Part shown: positions 11,201 through 21,254 of the stretch, piece by piece | How positions within the stretch are numbered: position 1 is the stretch's first letter | Layout of the letters: every line of letters begins with the position of its first letter | From: Coriolopsis trogii | Taxonomy: Eukaryota > Basidiomycota > Agaricomycetes > Polyporales > Polyporaceae | Length of the DNA: 64,000 bases | Direction: 5' to 3' | NCBI GenBank assembly: GCA_020543525.1 | Contig: JAHYIO010000004.1 | Span: 992,001-1,056,000 of the forward strand | The notes under the pieces: generated by a model | Database searches by the model: none | The model's input: only the letters and a program-made list of their open reading frames with translations | What the model was told of the DNA's origin: nothing | Translations under genes and position numbers: made by a program

Positions 11201-11763
11201 GGCGATAAGAGCTGAAGGAGAATGAGTGGCGGGAGGTGGGAGAAGAAGACAGAATTGAATTTCGAGTCAGAAGTCGGTCACGAATTTATGTGGTCGGAGG
11301 AGAGTTTGTTCATCTAATCTTATCTTGGGTTGATTTTGAGGGTGTGCCCGATGGATCTGAGCGCGGTCGAGAAGCGCACCCGCCAATCGCTGACGTCTTG
11401 ACGAGACAGGCGCGCGCATCTCGTCTCTTCGCCGACTTGTCAGATTCCTCCACTCTGCCTACATAGCAGGTGCTGTCGTCTCCGTGGCATTTGCTAGGAG
11501 GGTGAGGGGCAGTTTGACGAGCACATGGCCAATGCTGGTGGAACACACCCAGTGCCCCACGTTCTGACAGAAGAGGACATCTCGGGCAGCGAAGGATCGG
11601 ACGGATGCGTAAACGTGCGTTGCTTTCTGGGCTACTGATCGTCATCCACGCTCCCCAGCGCATATGGGCAACCGAACTGGACACATATAATGGCCTGTCG
11701 TCATTACAGAAGCCGCTTGAGCGTCGTCCTCCTCTTGCACCCCCCCTCGCACCTCCTGTGGAC
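11201..11763. promoter_or_regulatory. divergent promoter region, BCAT / SurE-like gene 2
   Basis: 563 bp between divergent start codons. A TATA-like CATATAATGG at 11684-11693 lies about 75 bp ahead of the SurE-like ATG, with a C/T-rich leader after it (11700-11760). No equivalent was seen on the BCAT side. Confidence 0.5.
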
Positions 11764-13102
11764 ATGTATACCTCGAGCCTACTCCCTATACTGCTTGGCG
11801 CGTCCGTCGCGACCACGAGGATTGTCATGACCAACGATGATGGTTGGGCGACTGCTCAAATCCGTCAGGCGTTTCATGATCTCTCTAGCTCAGGCCACGA
11901 TGTCATTTTGTCTGCACCAGCACTCAACCAATCTGGGAGGGGTTCCAAATCCAAGACCCCCACGCCCCTAGAGGAGCCCTGCGAGTTCAACACCTGCCCT
12001 GCTGGATCACCTGCAACAGGGACGGAACCCGGGAGCTGTGAGTTTCCTCCTTCATCACGTGTCTCAAACAGGGCGATGACGGTAATTGCGTTTACCAAAA
12101 GCACGCATGAACTATGTCAACGGGTACCCGTACGTGTCTGCTTGATCTGAACGGTGCACCCTTTTACACCTCCTGATAGTGTCGATGCCGCGCAATACGG
12201 TGTTCAGACCCTCGCTCCCGTGTTCTGGGACGGCACTAGGCCCGACTTCGTGGTCAGCGGACCGAACGTTGGCAGTAAGTTCAGTCGTTCCCCCCAAGTT
12301 TGTCTGAAGCTCCCTTCTCCTCTCCGCATCAGAGGTGGTTGGGTCTATGCGTCGGTAATGACGTCTGCAGCGTCACAAGCGGACCCTTCTGCGGGCTTCC
12401 CTTATACAAGCATCCGAGTTGGGCAGGGTCAGCGCCCTCAACGTTAGATGATGCGTTGTGGGATTCATTCGAACCAGATCATTCTCATAATCTCTTGCTG
12501 TCCATTGGCCCCACCCGATGCTCATCTTGCGTACAGGTAATTTGGGATTCGTCGTGCTGATATCTGGTACTATGTAAGTGTAACACCCGAAGAAGTAGAT
12601 CGTCAGGTTTACTTACACTCATCTGAATAGTGGTGCCGCATGTGAGGCCGCCCGCCAGGGAGTCCCAGCCGCTGCCTTCTCTGGTGCCAGCGGGTCGCAT
12701 GTCTCTTACACCACGCTCGAGACAGACCCGCTCGGGACGTCGACGCTCGCCGCCAAGATTTACTCCAACCTTACCACGACCTTCGTCCGCGCCCTCACCT
12801 CTGCTCCTGGCCCGTACCTCCCGGATGGGGTGATCCTGAACGTCAACTACGCTTCGATCGACAACTGCCCAACGTCGGCGAGCTACAAGTGGGTGTTCTC
12901 GCGCCTCCTATGGAACCTGTTCGAGAAGGACGCGGAGACTTGCGGGTCTGACCACTTGCCGTCCGAGAGCTCAGTCATGGATGCGGGCTGTTATGCGAGC
13001 ATTTCTGTCATCAGCGCTTCGAACAAGCTGGACGTCAACGCGACGCTGCAGAGTCGGGTTTTCGACCGCCTTCAAGGCACTCTTCCATTGGCGTGCTTGT
13101 AG
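11764..13102 (+). CDS. secreted SurE-like acid phosphatase
   Basis: Survival-protein SurE fold, a metal-dependent phosphatase/nucleotidase, here with a signal peptide (MYTSSLLPILLGASVA), so probably extracellular phosphate scavenging. Exons 11764-12037, 12102-12129, 12180-12274, 12537-12573 and 12631-13102 total 906 nt, 301 residues. Motifs: IVMTNDDGWATAQI (metal-binding Asp pair), SAPALNQSG, NYVNGYPVDA, FVVSGPNVGS, ISGTIGAACEAA and the Cys-containing C-terminal region. All exons close in frame. The third intron (12275-12536, 262 nt) is far longer than the others. The paralogue at 1168 is nearly intact but has lost one acceptor. Confidence 0.88.
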
Positions 13103-14020
13103 TGACATTGTTAGTACATACATGCCTCCACGTTCTGTCCCAGATGTCTGGCTGATTTGCCTAGACTTCATGGCCTTAGGTGCATAGTTATGGAGTGTAA
13201 CTCGGTAGAGAAGGCTATAGATCCACAGTGTGGCATGCAGAACACCCGCTGTATCGCTCTTCTTTTACAGCCAAAATGAATACTGTATGCCGACCCTGGG
13301 ACATCTCAAGCTTCAGACGATGGACCTTGCGAGAACGCGCCAGAGGAAGCGAAGTGCGTGAAGGACGATTTGTCACATGACCGTAAGTACAACAAGCGCC
13401 CGTTCGAGCCGACAACGCCCATCAAAGCTGTGCAGATGATATTCTTCTACACGACGACTGCCGACTGCAGTGTTGCTTTGCATCTTGTGGCCTACTCCAC
13501 GAGATGATCGGTCGGTACAGAAGTTAACTGACCCCTGTTGCGATGGCTGGTCAGTTGAATTATCCAGTACCGCCGCAGTAAAGCAGACTGATCGTGCTTT
13601 TTCCAGGCTTGGCTTCGTGCAGCATCCCAGAACGCGGAGGTTGAATGCAACTGGACAGCTTGATGGGACGTGTACTACGTATGACAATATCATACTGCAT
13701 CCCAGCGAAGTTTTGTCGTGGACTACGCTGATGGGCTTGGAGACCCGCTGCCAATCATTACTAATCTGGCAGCCATGCGAATTTCACTGCGAGTCACACC
13801 CCAGATCTCATATTATAGGCCCTCGACGCACTTCAAGAGAAGACCGGAGGTGATTATGCCAAGCCGAAACGAAAACGGTTGCTCTCGAATGCACAGCAAT
13901 GCAAGAGGTTTGATCGCAACCGCTCCACAGTCGACGCAGTGCCCTCATGCTTTACTGCTTCCATCGTTACCGTAGGACGCCACATTCACGTCGCACAGTC
14001 AGTGCACCGTCCTGGTCGTG
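13103..14020. other. intergenic, no gene seen
   Basis: Short open frames only, none with a recognisable motif. The last ~200 bp before 14197 match the promoter of the second copy at 17340-17508, so the duplicated unit begins near 14025. Confidence 0.45.
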
Positions 14021-14085
14021 ATCAAGCATCAGTCGGGAGCAGGCCCGGGGCGACCGTCTCGCGAGACTCGGCGAGAGGACGCAAG

Positions 14086-14092
14086 TATAAAG
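14086..14092 (+). promoter_or_regulatory. TATA box of secreted gene A, copy 1
   Basis: TATAAAG, 105 bp ahead of the ATG, followed by a C/T-rich leader. The same context (GAGTATAAAGAG) occurs ahead of copy 2. Confidence 0.7.
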
Positions 14093-14196
14093 AGGGAGAA
14101 CTTCGAGAGGCTCGGACCCTCAGCATCAGCCTTCCTTTCGTCCATCGCCGACTTTTGACCTTCTTTTGCCCTTCTTTTTTCAAGACGACTACAACA

Positions 14197-15121
14197 ATGC
14201 TCGCCGGCGCCATTGTTACGATTTCGCTCTTGGGTTCGGCCATGGGCCTCAACATTGGCCGCGACTCGTACAACACGACTGGTCTCGTGCGCCGCGAAAA
14301 CCCCGCCGACGCGGACCTGCTCGCGTCCTGCCCTGGGGGTCCGAAGGACATCAAGCTCAAGCGTGCCGATAAGTGCACCTTGGTACGTGTTGAAGTATCG
14401 TCACGACTATTTTGACAGAAGCGTTGACATGGTATTGTGTCCTGTAGAATGAGCCCGTCAACAACCCTGACGTTCGTCTGTTCTCCATCCTTGGAGATCC
14501 CCAGCTGAAGTACGGGGTTGTCCTGCTCATAGCCGTACCAGCGCACTGACGTACTTCTTGCACAGCTGTGGCGGGTCCGAGACGCCTATCACGGTTACCT
14601 TGGGTGGTTCGACCACGATTACACAGACGACGACGATCAACGCCGACTTCGGGCTCGAAGCCGAGGGGCTGAAGATCGGGGGCGGGGTGTCCGACTCGCA
14701 GTCGACGGCTACGACGACGTCGAAGACAATCGAGTTCACCGTCAGCCCTGGCCGGCAGGCGGTTTTTGTTGCCGGCGTGATGCATTCGTCGCAGACGGGC
14801 AACGTGAAGGTCAATTATGGATCCAAGGTGGAAGGCCACTTCATCGTGAGTTCCTCTCTCGAACAGCTGGTGGCCGCTCAGGGCGTTCCGATGAGTTCGC
14901 GCTCATCGATCCTCCTCCAACAGTGGTTCACGGGCACGACGATCACCCAGCTCACGCCCAAGGACGATGTTGTGTTTGATGTGCACGAAAGTGATTGCGG
15001 TACGCGCCAGCTGTGTATTCTCTCCGTCTCCGACCGAGACTGACTGTGGGGATGTGCGTGCGTGCATATAGGTCAGGACCCCCGCGACCTCAACACTTTC
15101 ACCCCTTCGAGCACCCGGTGA
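14197..15121 (+). CDS. secreted protein of unknown function, family A, copy 1
   Basis: 217 residues from five exons: 14197-14382, 14448-14509, 14566-14845, 14924-14999 and 15072-15121 (654 nt). Signal peptide MLAGAIVTISLLGSAMG, then a possible dibasic processing site (VRRENP). The middle is predicted beta-rich, with alternating Thr/Ser segments (TITQTTTINADFGLEAEGL). Four cysteines (SCPGG, KCTL, NCGGS, ESDCG) could pair. I do not recognise the function; the alternating polar beta-strand pattern alone does not justify a specific fold call. It is followed on the same strand by the GPI-protein gene B1, and this pair is duplicated at 17.5-19.5 kb. Confidence 0.85.
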
Positions 15122-15682
15122 GAGGGCTTCCGGGACATGCTGGCCATGGCAGTTGCGCCCGACATGACACATCTCGGGTCTCTCGTTCATCGGAGTCTCC
15201 CAATGCTTTGTACGCCATTGTAATAAGTAGCTTCATGTCATGCGTAGCTAGGCATATAAGTATCTGGGATACTGCTTGACTTCTCCCGAGTGTGCGGGAA
15301 AGAGCCTCTCGAGTCCAGGCCTGACTGCCGCGCCCTTTCTTCCTGCTAGTACCAAGTACCTAATGTGACCTTTGTCACACGAACATAGAGCTCTGACATT
15401 ACCCAAAATGCTAGCATCACAGTCGATGATTAGATCATTGGTTGAATTCAGAGACGCGCCAGAGATTGATAGCGTTTGAGGTACAAGATGGTCACCATCA
15501 AATTCGCAAGCTTATAAGAATGCGACAGGCTGAGCAGCACAGCATTTGTCTTCTGCTTCCTCTTCTCACTGCCAGCAGTTTTCGTCTGCCTTTCACATCT
15601 CTTCAAATAACCCTGTTTTCTTGCTCGTTTCTAGATACCTTCGTATATAAGTTATTGCGCTTGGATAGTAGATACCACCACA
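15122..15682 (+). promoter_or_regulatory. promoter of gene B1
   Basis: Spacer between A1 and B1. A TATA-like CTTATAAGAA at 15511-15520 is followed by a C/T-rich leader, a typical arrangement. A second TATATAA at 15644-15650 lies only 33 bp from the ATG and is less likely to be used. Confidence 0.5.
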
Positions 15683-16487
15683 ATGCTCGGAAACGCTGTC
15701 GTCGCTATCACTATTGCCTTGGCGCTAGCCGCCCCTAGTACGTTCTTCAGGCTCTTCCTGTGCATTCGTGCAACGTCCGAGCTCACTGTTTCATAGAAGC
15801 CGTCAATGCCGAGGTTGTGTCCCTGTTCATCCCAGATACGCAGCCTGTCGCTCTCAGCGCAGACTTTGTGGGAACAGATGCAGCAGGGCATACCACTTGG
15901 CGATTCGGAGCGGGTACCGCCAGCGGCACGCTCAGCCCTCCAAAGGTCGCACTTCCCTCCGGTGCGTGCACCGTCTCTGCATGTGGTCAAAGGCTGACAT
16001 GTACATTGGACTGTCGACGGAAACAGCGACCATGGTGGTCAGCCCGACGGACATCCACGTCGTCGCAGACGTTCCGGACCTAGGAGCGACGCTGCACGAA
16101 GACTGCACGGTCAAAGACGGCGTCGCCGTCTGCACCGTCGTCATGTCCAGTGCGGGCGGGGCGACGACGATGGGAGAGACCACGCAGACGATGAGCGCGA
16201 GGGCGTTCGAGGTGCAGGTGACCGCTGTGCCTCCTGGATACTCGGCCGCCCCTAGTCCGACTCCGACTTCCGGGGCGTCGACTGTGTCTGGCCCGGCCCC
16301 GCTCGCGAATGGGGCAGGGGGAGGGGCCGCTCTTGGTTCAGGGCGTATTGCGTCGCCGTCGCCCATGAGTACCGGTGGTTCCTCGAGCGGTAGTGGTAGC
16401 GCGAATGGGGCGGCTGGCTTGAGGATGGGTTCGATGTTGGCCACGGGTCTGGGCGTAGTGGTCGTTCTGACGTCTTGCTTGCTTTGA
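15683..16487 (+). CDS. GPI-anchored secreted protein of unknown function (B1)
   Basis: 226 residues from exons 15683-15737, 15797-15961 and 16027-16487 (681 nt). Layout: signal peptide (MLGNAVVAITIALALAAP), a domain of about 130 residues with two Cys (DCTV, VCTV), then a Ser/Gly/Pro/Ala-rich linker and a C-terminal hydrophobic tail (MLATGLGVVVVLTSCLL) behind a small-residue stretch (SGSANGAAG), as expected for a GPI anchor. It therefore probably sits on the plasma membrane or cell wall. No enzymatic motif. The duplicate at 18.7-19.46 kb is broken. Confidence 0.85.
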
Positions 16488-17340
16488 CCGTCTGTTCCTT
16501 AGTCCGTGAAACATATTTGTGTCTTCGCTTGTTCTGTCAGCACGGTGTGTCGTTGGGATTGACATTATGCCACCGGTCGGAGCCGGCGGACTTGCGCAGC
16601 ACTGGCAGGTGTGGATCGGTCTTTGGTTTATGTCAACGATGTGTACCGCGTGTGTTTACTTTTTTACGGTATGTCGACACGTTGTAGAGGGTCAGGGCAG
16701 TCAAGGGGCTTGTTTGCACCTGAAGGGCACTACGTATGCCATGACATGCGACATCATATCAGGATTGAGCACTGCAATTTGTATCAGAACAAGTCGGGTA
16801 GACGATGGTCGATGGTCTTGACTGTCTTGGCATCTGCCAATATTGAGGTTGTCAACATCGACGGTAGGCTGTCGACAACTTTGCAGGTGGCCTTGCTCCG
16901 GAACAGCGATGAGAGTCAAGGGATCCGGATGCAGTTCATCGTGATTTTAGACTCGAAGCGATGCACATTGCACACCGCCGTGATCTAAGATGTCGGCACC
17001 TCTGGACGCAGATTATCAGCGGTACATTCGGGACGCATCCGAGTCCACAGCGCGCATCGAGGCAGTAGTAGTCGGGACCCAACTTCATCTCGTGTCCGTG
17101 CTATAACTGCCGTACTCAACCATTACTAGGATGTAGTATATAGGCACTGGTATGTGCTCACAAAGATGCCATCGGCAGATGTGCAGGAACAAACTGTCCG
17201 ATGTAGAGCTATGTACATAGCATCAGCATGGAACATGTCTGTCGAATCTGGGATTTGAACACGTACATAGCTGTTTGGATTGTTCATCGACCGGAATGGC
17301 TTCCGATACCATGGACGTACAGCGATGAAGACGGTTAGAA
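16488..17340. repeat. spacer holding a degenerate dispersed repeat (copy 1)
   Basis: From about 16820 to 17345 this spacer matches 27640-28265 in order and orientation, with indels. Shared landmarks: CTTGGCATCTGCCAAT, GGGTCAAGG/AGTCAAGG-GATCC, 'CATCGGCAGATG' against 'CATCGACAGATG', and GAATGGCTTCCGAT against GAATGACTTCCGAT. Neither copy is coding. I cannot assign it to a transposon class. Confidence 0.6.
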
Positions 17341-17388
17341 GGGACATCAGTCAGGAGCAAGCCTCGACCGTCTGGCGAGACGGGCGAG

Positions 17389-17395
17389 TATAAAG
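17389..17395 (+). promoter_or_regulatory. TATA box of secreted gene A, copy 2
   Basis: TATAAAG 114 bp ahead of the ATG, in the same sequence context as in copy 1. Confidence 0.7.
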
Positions 17396-17508
17396 AGAGA
17401 GGACTTCGAGAGGCTGAGATCCCCAACATCGGACTTCCTTTCCTCCATCTCTTCGTCCCATCACCATCTCGACCTTCTTTTGCCTTTCTTTCCAAGACAA
17501 CTGCAACA

Positions 17509-18451
17509 ATGCTCGCCGGCGCCATTGTTACGATTTCGCTCTTGGGTTCGGCTATGGGCCTCAACATCGGCCGCGACTCATACAGCACAACTGGTTTCGT
17601 GCGTCGCGACAATCCCACCGACGAGGACCTGTTTGCATCCTGCCCCGGGGGTCCGAAGGATATCAAGCTCATCCGTGCCGACAGGTGCACCTTGGTACGT
17701 GTCAAACGTTGAACTTCCCCGCGCTCGCGTGAATGCCCAGCGCTTGCGGCTGAACTTGATTTTGTCTTCTCAGATCAAGCCTGTCAACAACCCTGACGTT
17801 CGTCTGTTCTCCATCCTCGGAGATCCCCAGCTGAAGTACGGGGTTGTCCTGCTCATAGCCGTACCAGCGCACTGACGTACTTCTTGCACAGCTGTGGCGG
17901 GTCCGAGACGCCTATCACGGTTACCTTGGGTGGTTCGACCACGATTACACAGACGACGACGATCAACGCCGACTTTGGGCTCGAAGCCGAGGGGCTGAAG
18001 ATCGGGGGCGGGGTGTCCGACTCGCAGTCGACGGAGACGTCGACGTCGAAGACAATCGAGTTCACCGTCGACCCTGGCCGACAGGCGGTGTTTGTCGCGG
18101 GCGTGATGCATTCGTCGCAGACGGGCAACATACAAGTCAATTATGGGTCGAGGGTGGATGACCACTTCATCGTGAGTTTTGCTTCATTTCTGAATGGCTG
18201 GGCGAGGTATTCGACGAGCTCACCTGTCCTCTTCGTCCTCCCACGTATCTAGTGGTTCACGGGCACGACAATCACCCAGCTCACGCCCAAGGACGATGTT
18301 GTGTTTGATGTGCACGAAAGTGATTGTGGTACGTGCCAGCCGGTCATGTCTGCTCTCCAATGGAGCGAGGCTGAATGTTGGGAATCTACGTGTGTGTGCA
18401 GGTCAGGACCCCCGCGATCTCAACACTTTCACCCCCTCGAGCACCCGGTGA
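17509..18451 (+). CDS. secreted protein of unknown function, family A, copy 2
   Basis: 217 residues, exons 17509-17694, 17774-17835, 17892-18171, 18253-18328 and 18402-18451: the same five exon lengths as copy 1. The signal peptide, four Cys and Thr-rich strand region are kept, so this copy looks functional. Introns 1, 3 and 4 have diverged strongly from copy 1, but intron 2 (56 nt) is identical and flanking exon 2 and the first ~150 bp of exon 3 differ at only a few sites, which suggests gene conversion. Confidence 0.85.
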
Positions 18452-18739
18452 GAGGGCTTCCGGGACATGCTGGCCATGGCGGTTGCGCCCGAGGAGTCTT
18501 CCAATGCTACTCACGCCACTATGACCATCTTATGTGTAGCTAGGCATTCGAGTATATCGGAGATTGCTCGACTTCTTCTGGGTGCGCGTGAGCCTTGGAA
18601 GAGACCTGTCTGCTATGCACTATCTTCCTGCGACGTGAATGTGAGCTTGACTGTATCGCACGAGGGAAGAGCTCTGATACTACTCACGATAAGTGTTACG
18701 GACGTCTGGAGGATCGTCCGAGCTCCTTGATACGCATAA

Positions 18740-19462
18740 AAAGTCTAGAAAGTCAATGCCGAGGTTGTATCGCGATTCCCTGTTCATTCCGGATACGCAA
18801 CGCTAGCCCGTCACAGCGCCGGCCTTCTGGGTACGGATGCAACAGTACAGATGCAGCAATGCGTACCAATTGGCGATTCGGAGCGGGTACCGCCAGCGAC
18901 ACGCTCAGTCCTCCAACGGTCGCGCTTCCTTCGAGAGCGTGCTTTGGACCGTCTGTTCATCCGCTCCGAAACTGATATGGACATTCATCCTCTGACACAA
19001 GCTACCGTGGTCGTCAGTCCGACAGACATACACATCCTCACGGGCGTTCCGGCCTGAGGAGCGACGTTGCACGACGACTGTACAGTCCAACAAGGCGTCA
19101 TCGTCTGCACCGTCGTCATGTCCAGTGCGGGCGGGGCGACGACGATGGGAGAGACCACGCAGACGATGAGCGCGAGGGCGTTCGAGGTGCAGGTGACCGC
19201 TGGGCCTCCTGGATATTCCGCTACGCCTAGTCCGAGTCCGACTTCTGGGGCGTCGACTGCATCTGGCCTGGCGCCGCTCGTGAATGGGGCAGGGGGAGGG
19301 GACGCTTTCGGTTCGGGGCTTACTGCGTCGTCGTCGCCCACGAGTAAAGGTGGTGCCTTGAGCGGTAGTGGTAGCGCGAATGGGGCGGCTGGCTTGAGGA
19401 TGGGTTCGATGTTGGCCACGGGTCTGGGCGTAGTGGTCGTTTCGATGTCTTGCTTGCTTTGA
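18740..19462 (+). pseudogene. broken copy of the GPI-anchored protein gene (B2)
   Basis: Aligns with B1 (15797-16487). The signal-peptide exon has no recognisable counterpart. The first domain exon is frameshifted (about 18755-18860 against 15800-15900). At about 19053, GTTCCGGACCTAGGAGCG of B1 has become GTTCCGGCCTGAGGAGCG: one base lost and an in-frame TGA created. The 3' part (about 19067-19462), including the linker and the GPI tail, remains open and is in places identical to B1. Confidence 0.8.
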
Positions 19463-19783
19463 CCGACTGTTTCTTATGGCGATTTGCGTTTTCGATTGTT
19501 CTGTCAGTACGGCGCGTCCTTATATTTGACATGTCCTTTCGATATGACAAGTCCGAGGGAATTGGTGATAAATCAAAGGGATGATAAGTAAGGTATCGAG
19601 TCATACGTACTGATATGGCGATTGGTCTTGCACACACGACATACTCCTGCAGGAGTCTGAGGACGAAGAGGGGGTAGTGGATAGAATCTACGTGAATGAG
19701 CAACATTGGGGGAGGCGAAGTCTCGGAAGACGCACGGACTTCTCGATGATCTGTAGGACACCGGGACCTAAATCGTGCGCATA

Positions 19784-21136
19784 CACCGGGGGCACCGATA
19801 CGTGGGACACAGTGTTCCATTTGTATCGCATGCTGACCTGTGGCAAAATAGGATAATTATGCAGTGTTATGTTACATTCATGTTATATAATTGTCCCTTT
19901 TGACGTGGAGTTGCCAGAGATTTCTCAATGAACTGATATTGTTCCATTGTAATCCCACACTCTATTTGGTAAGCGTGTGGCACTGTGTCCCATTTGAATT
20001 CCATGTAGGATGAGCCACTGATGGCTTCAAAATGGGACAAAGTGTCTCACTGCTGTGCTACTCTAAATCAAAAGTAGAAATAAGCAAGATGGAACAAAAA
20101 TGTTGCACCTTGTCTCATACTATCTCAATGAGTATCCTGCTGCTATTTTATATTATAGACAATATTCAAGTAATAGCAGTAAGAAATCAGAAAAACCTTT
20201 TGTACTACAGATTGTTTATTCCATGCTTTGTATTCTAGTAATCAGAATGAATTATATAAGAAGCAGATGTACAGATTGACTGCATATTGAGAGATAAAAT
20301 ATGGGAAATTACTTATAACCAGAATGCTTAGATTGTTTATACAGCAAGCATGCTTAGATTGTACATATAGCAAGCATGCTTAGATTGTTTATACAGCAAG
20401 CATGCTTATTTTGCATATTATAGCTAGTATGCTTAGTTTGCTTAGTACTGCATATATGCTTTCTTAGGTAAGAGAGTTTGCTTGATACAGCAGGTATAGT
20501 TTTATCAGTATAGTTAGTCTACTTAGAATATCTAGTATGCTTGGTGTTATTGAAATGGAGAGTTTGCTTAGTAGAACAGATATGCTTAGCTTTCTTGGTA
20601 CACTTGGTTTCCTTAGTTTTCTTAGTTTCCTTAGTACACTCAGTTTACTTGGTATGTCTATATTTATAACAGAGAGTTTGCTTAGTACAGGAGGTACACT
20701 TAGTTTCCTTAGTATAGTTAGTTTACTAAGTATAGCTTGTATGCTTAGTATAGCTACTGTACTGTGCTTGGTTTGTTTAGTATAGAGAGCTTGCTTAGTA
20801 CAGTAGATATGCTTAGCATGCTTAGCATAGTTAGTTTGCTTAATAAAGTGAACATGCTCAGTTTGCTTAGTAGATTAAGCATGCTTAGTATCTTTATTAT
20901 GATTACTTTGCATAGTAAAATTAGTACACTGGGTTTGGTTAGCATAGTTGGTTTGCTTAGTATGGCATGAATATTTAATTTGCTTGGTACAGCTAGTATG
21001 CTAGATTTGTATACCATAGCACGCATGCTTGTTTTGTTTAGTACAGCAGGTATACTGAGCATGCTTAGTATAGTTCATTTAGTTAGTATAGGTAATATAC
21101 TTAGTATGGTTGGTACATACATTAAGTGGGATTAGT
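19784..21136 (+). repeat. left arm of the palindrome
   Basis: Terminal inverted repeat, 1,353 bp. Order from the outside: CACCGGGGGC end; TGGGACACAGTG motif at 19803, its inverse CACTGTGTCCCA at 19981, and TGGGACAAAGTG at 20033; AT-rich segment; three 26-bp tandem copies at 20326-20403; then degenerate GCTTAGTA-type units to ATTAAGTGGGATTAGT at the inner edge. Confidence 0.9.
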
Positions 21137-21254
21137 TTATAGAGCAGAGGGGTGATTCAGTACGAGTATACCTGTCATTCTAAGCATACTAAGTATATCC
21201 CCTATAACAACTAAGTATAATAGCTATGCTTATCAGTTTTAGTATGCTTATTAG

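Noticed and set aside
17230..17300. GGGATTTGAACAC as part of a tRNA gene
   Set aside because: No cloverleaf arms fit around it; it belongs to the dispersed repeat.
14197..18451. Family-A proteins as pore-forming toxins
   Set aside because: Alternating Thr/Ser strands are suggestive only; no diagnostic motif could be identified, so function is left unknown.
20537..21062. Leu/Ser-rich open frames in the palindrome arms
   Set aside because: Translation of the TTGCTTAGTA minisatellite; mirrored in the other arm, without a coding signature.
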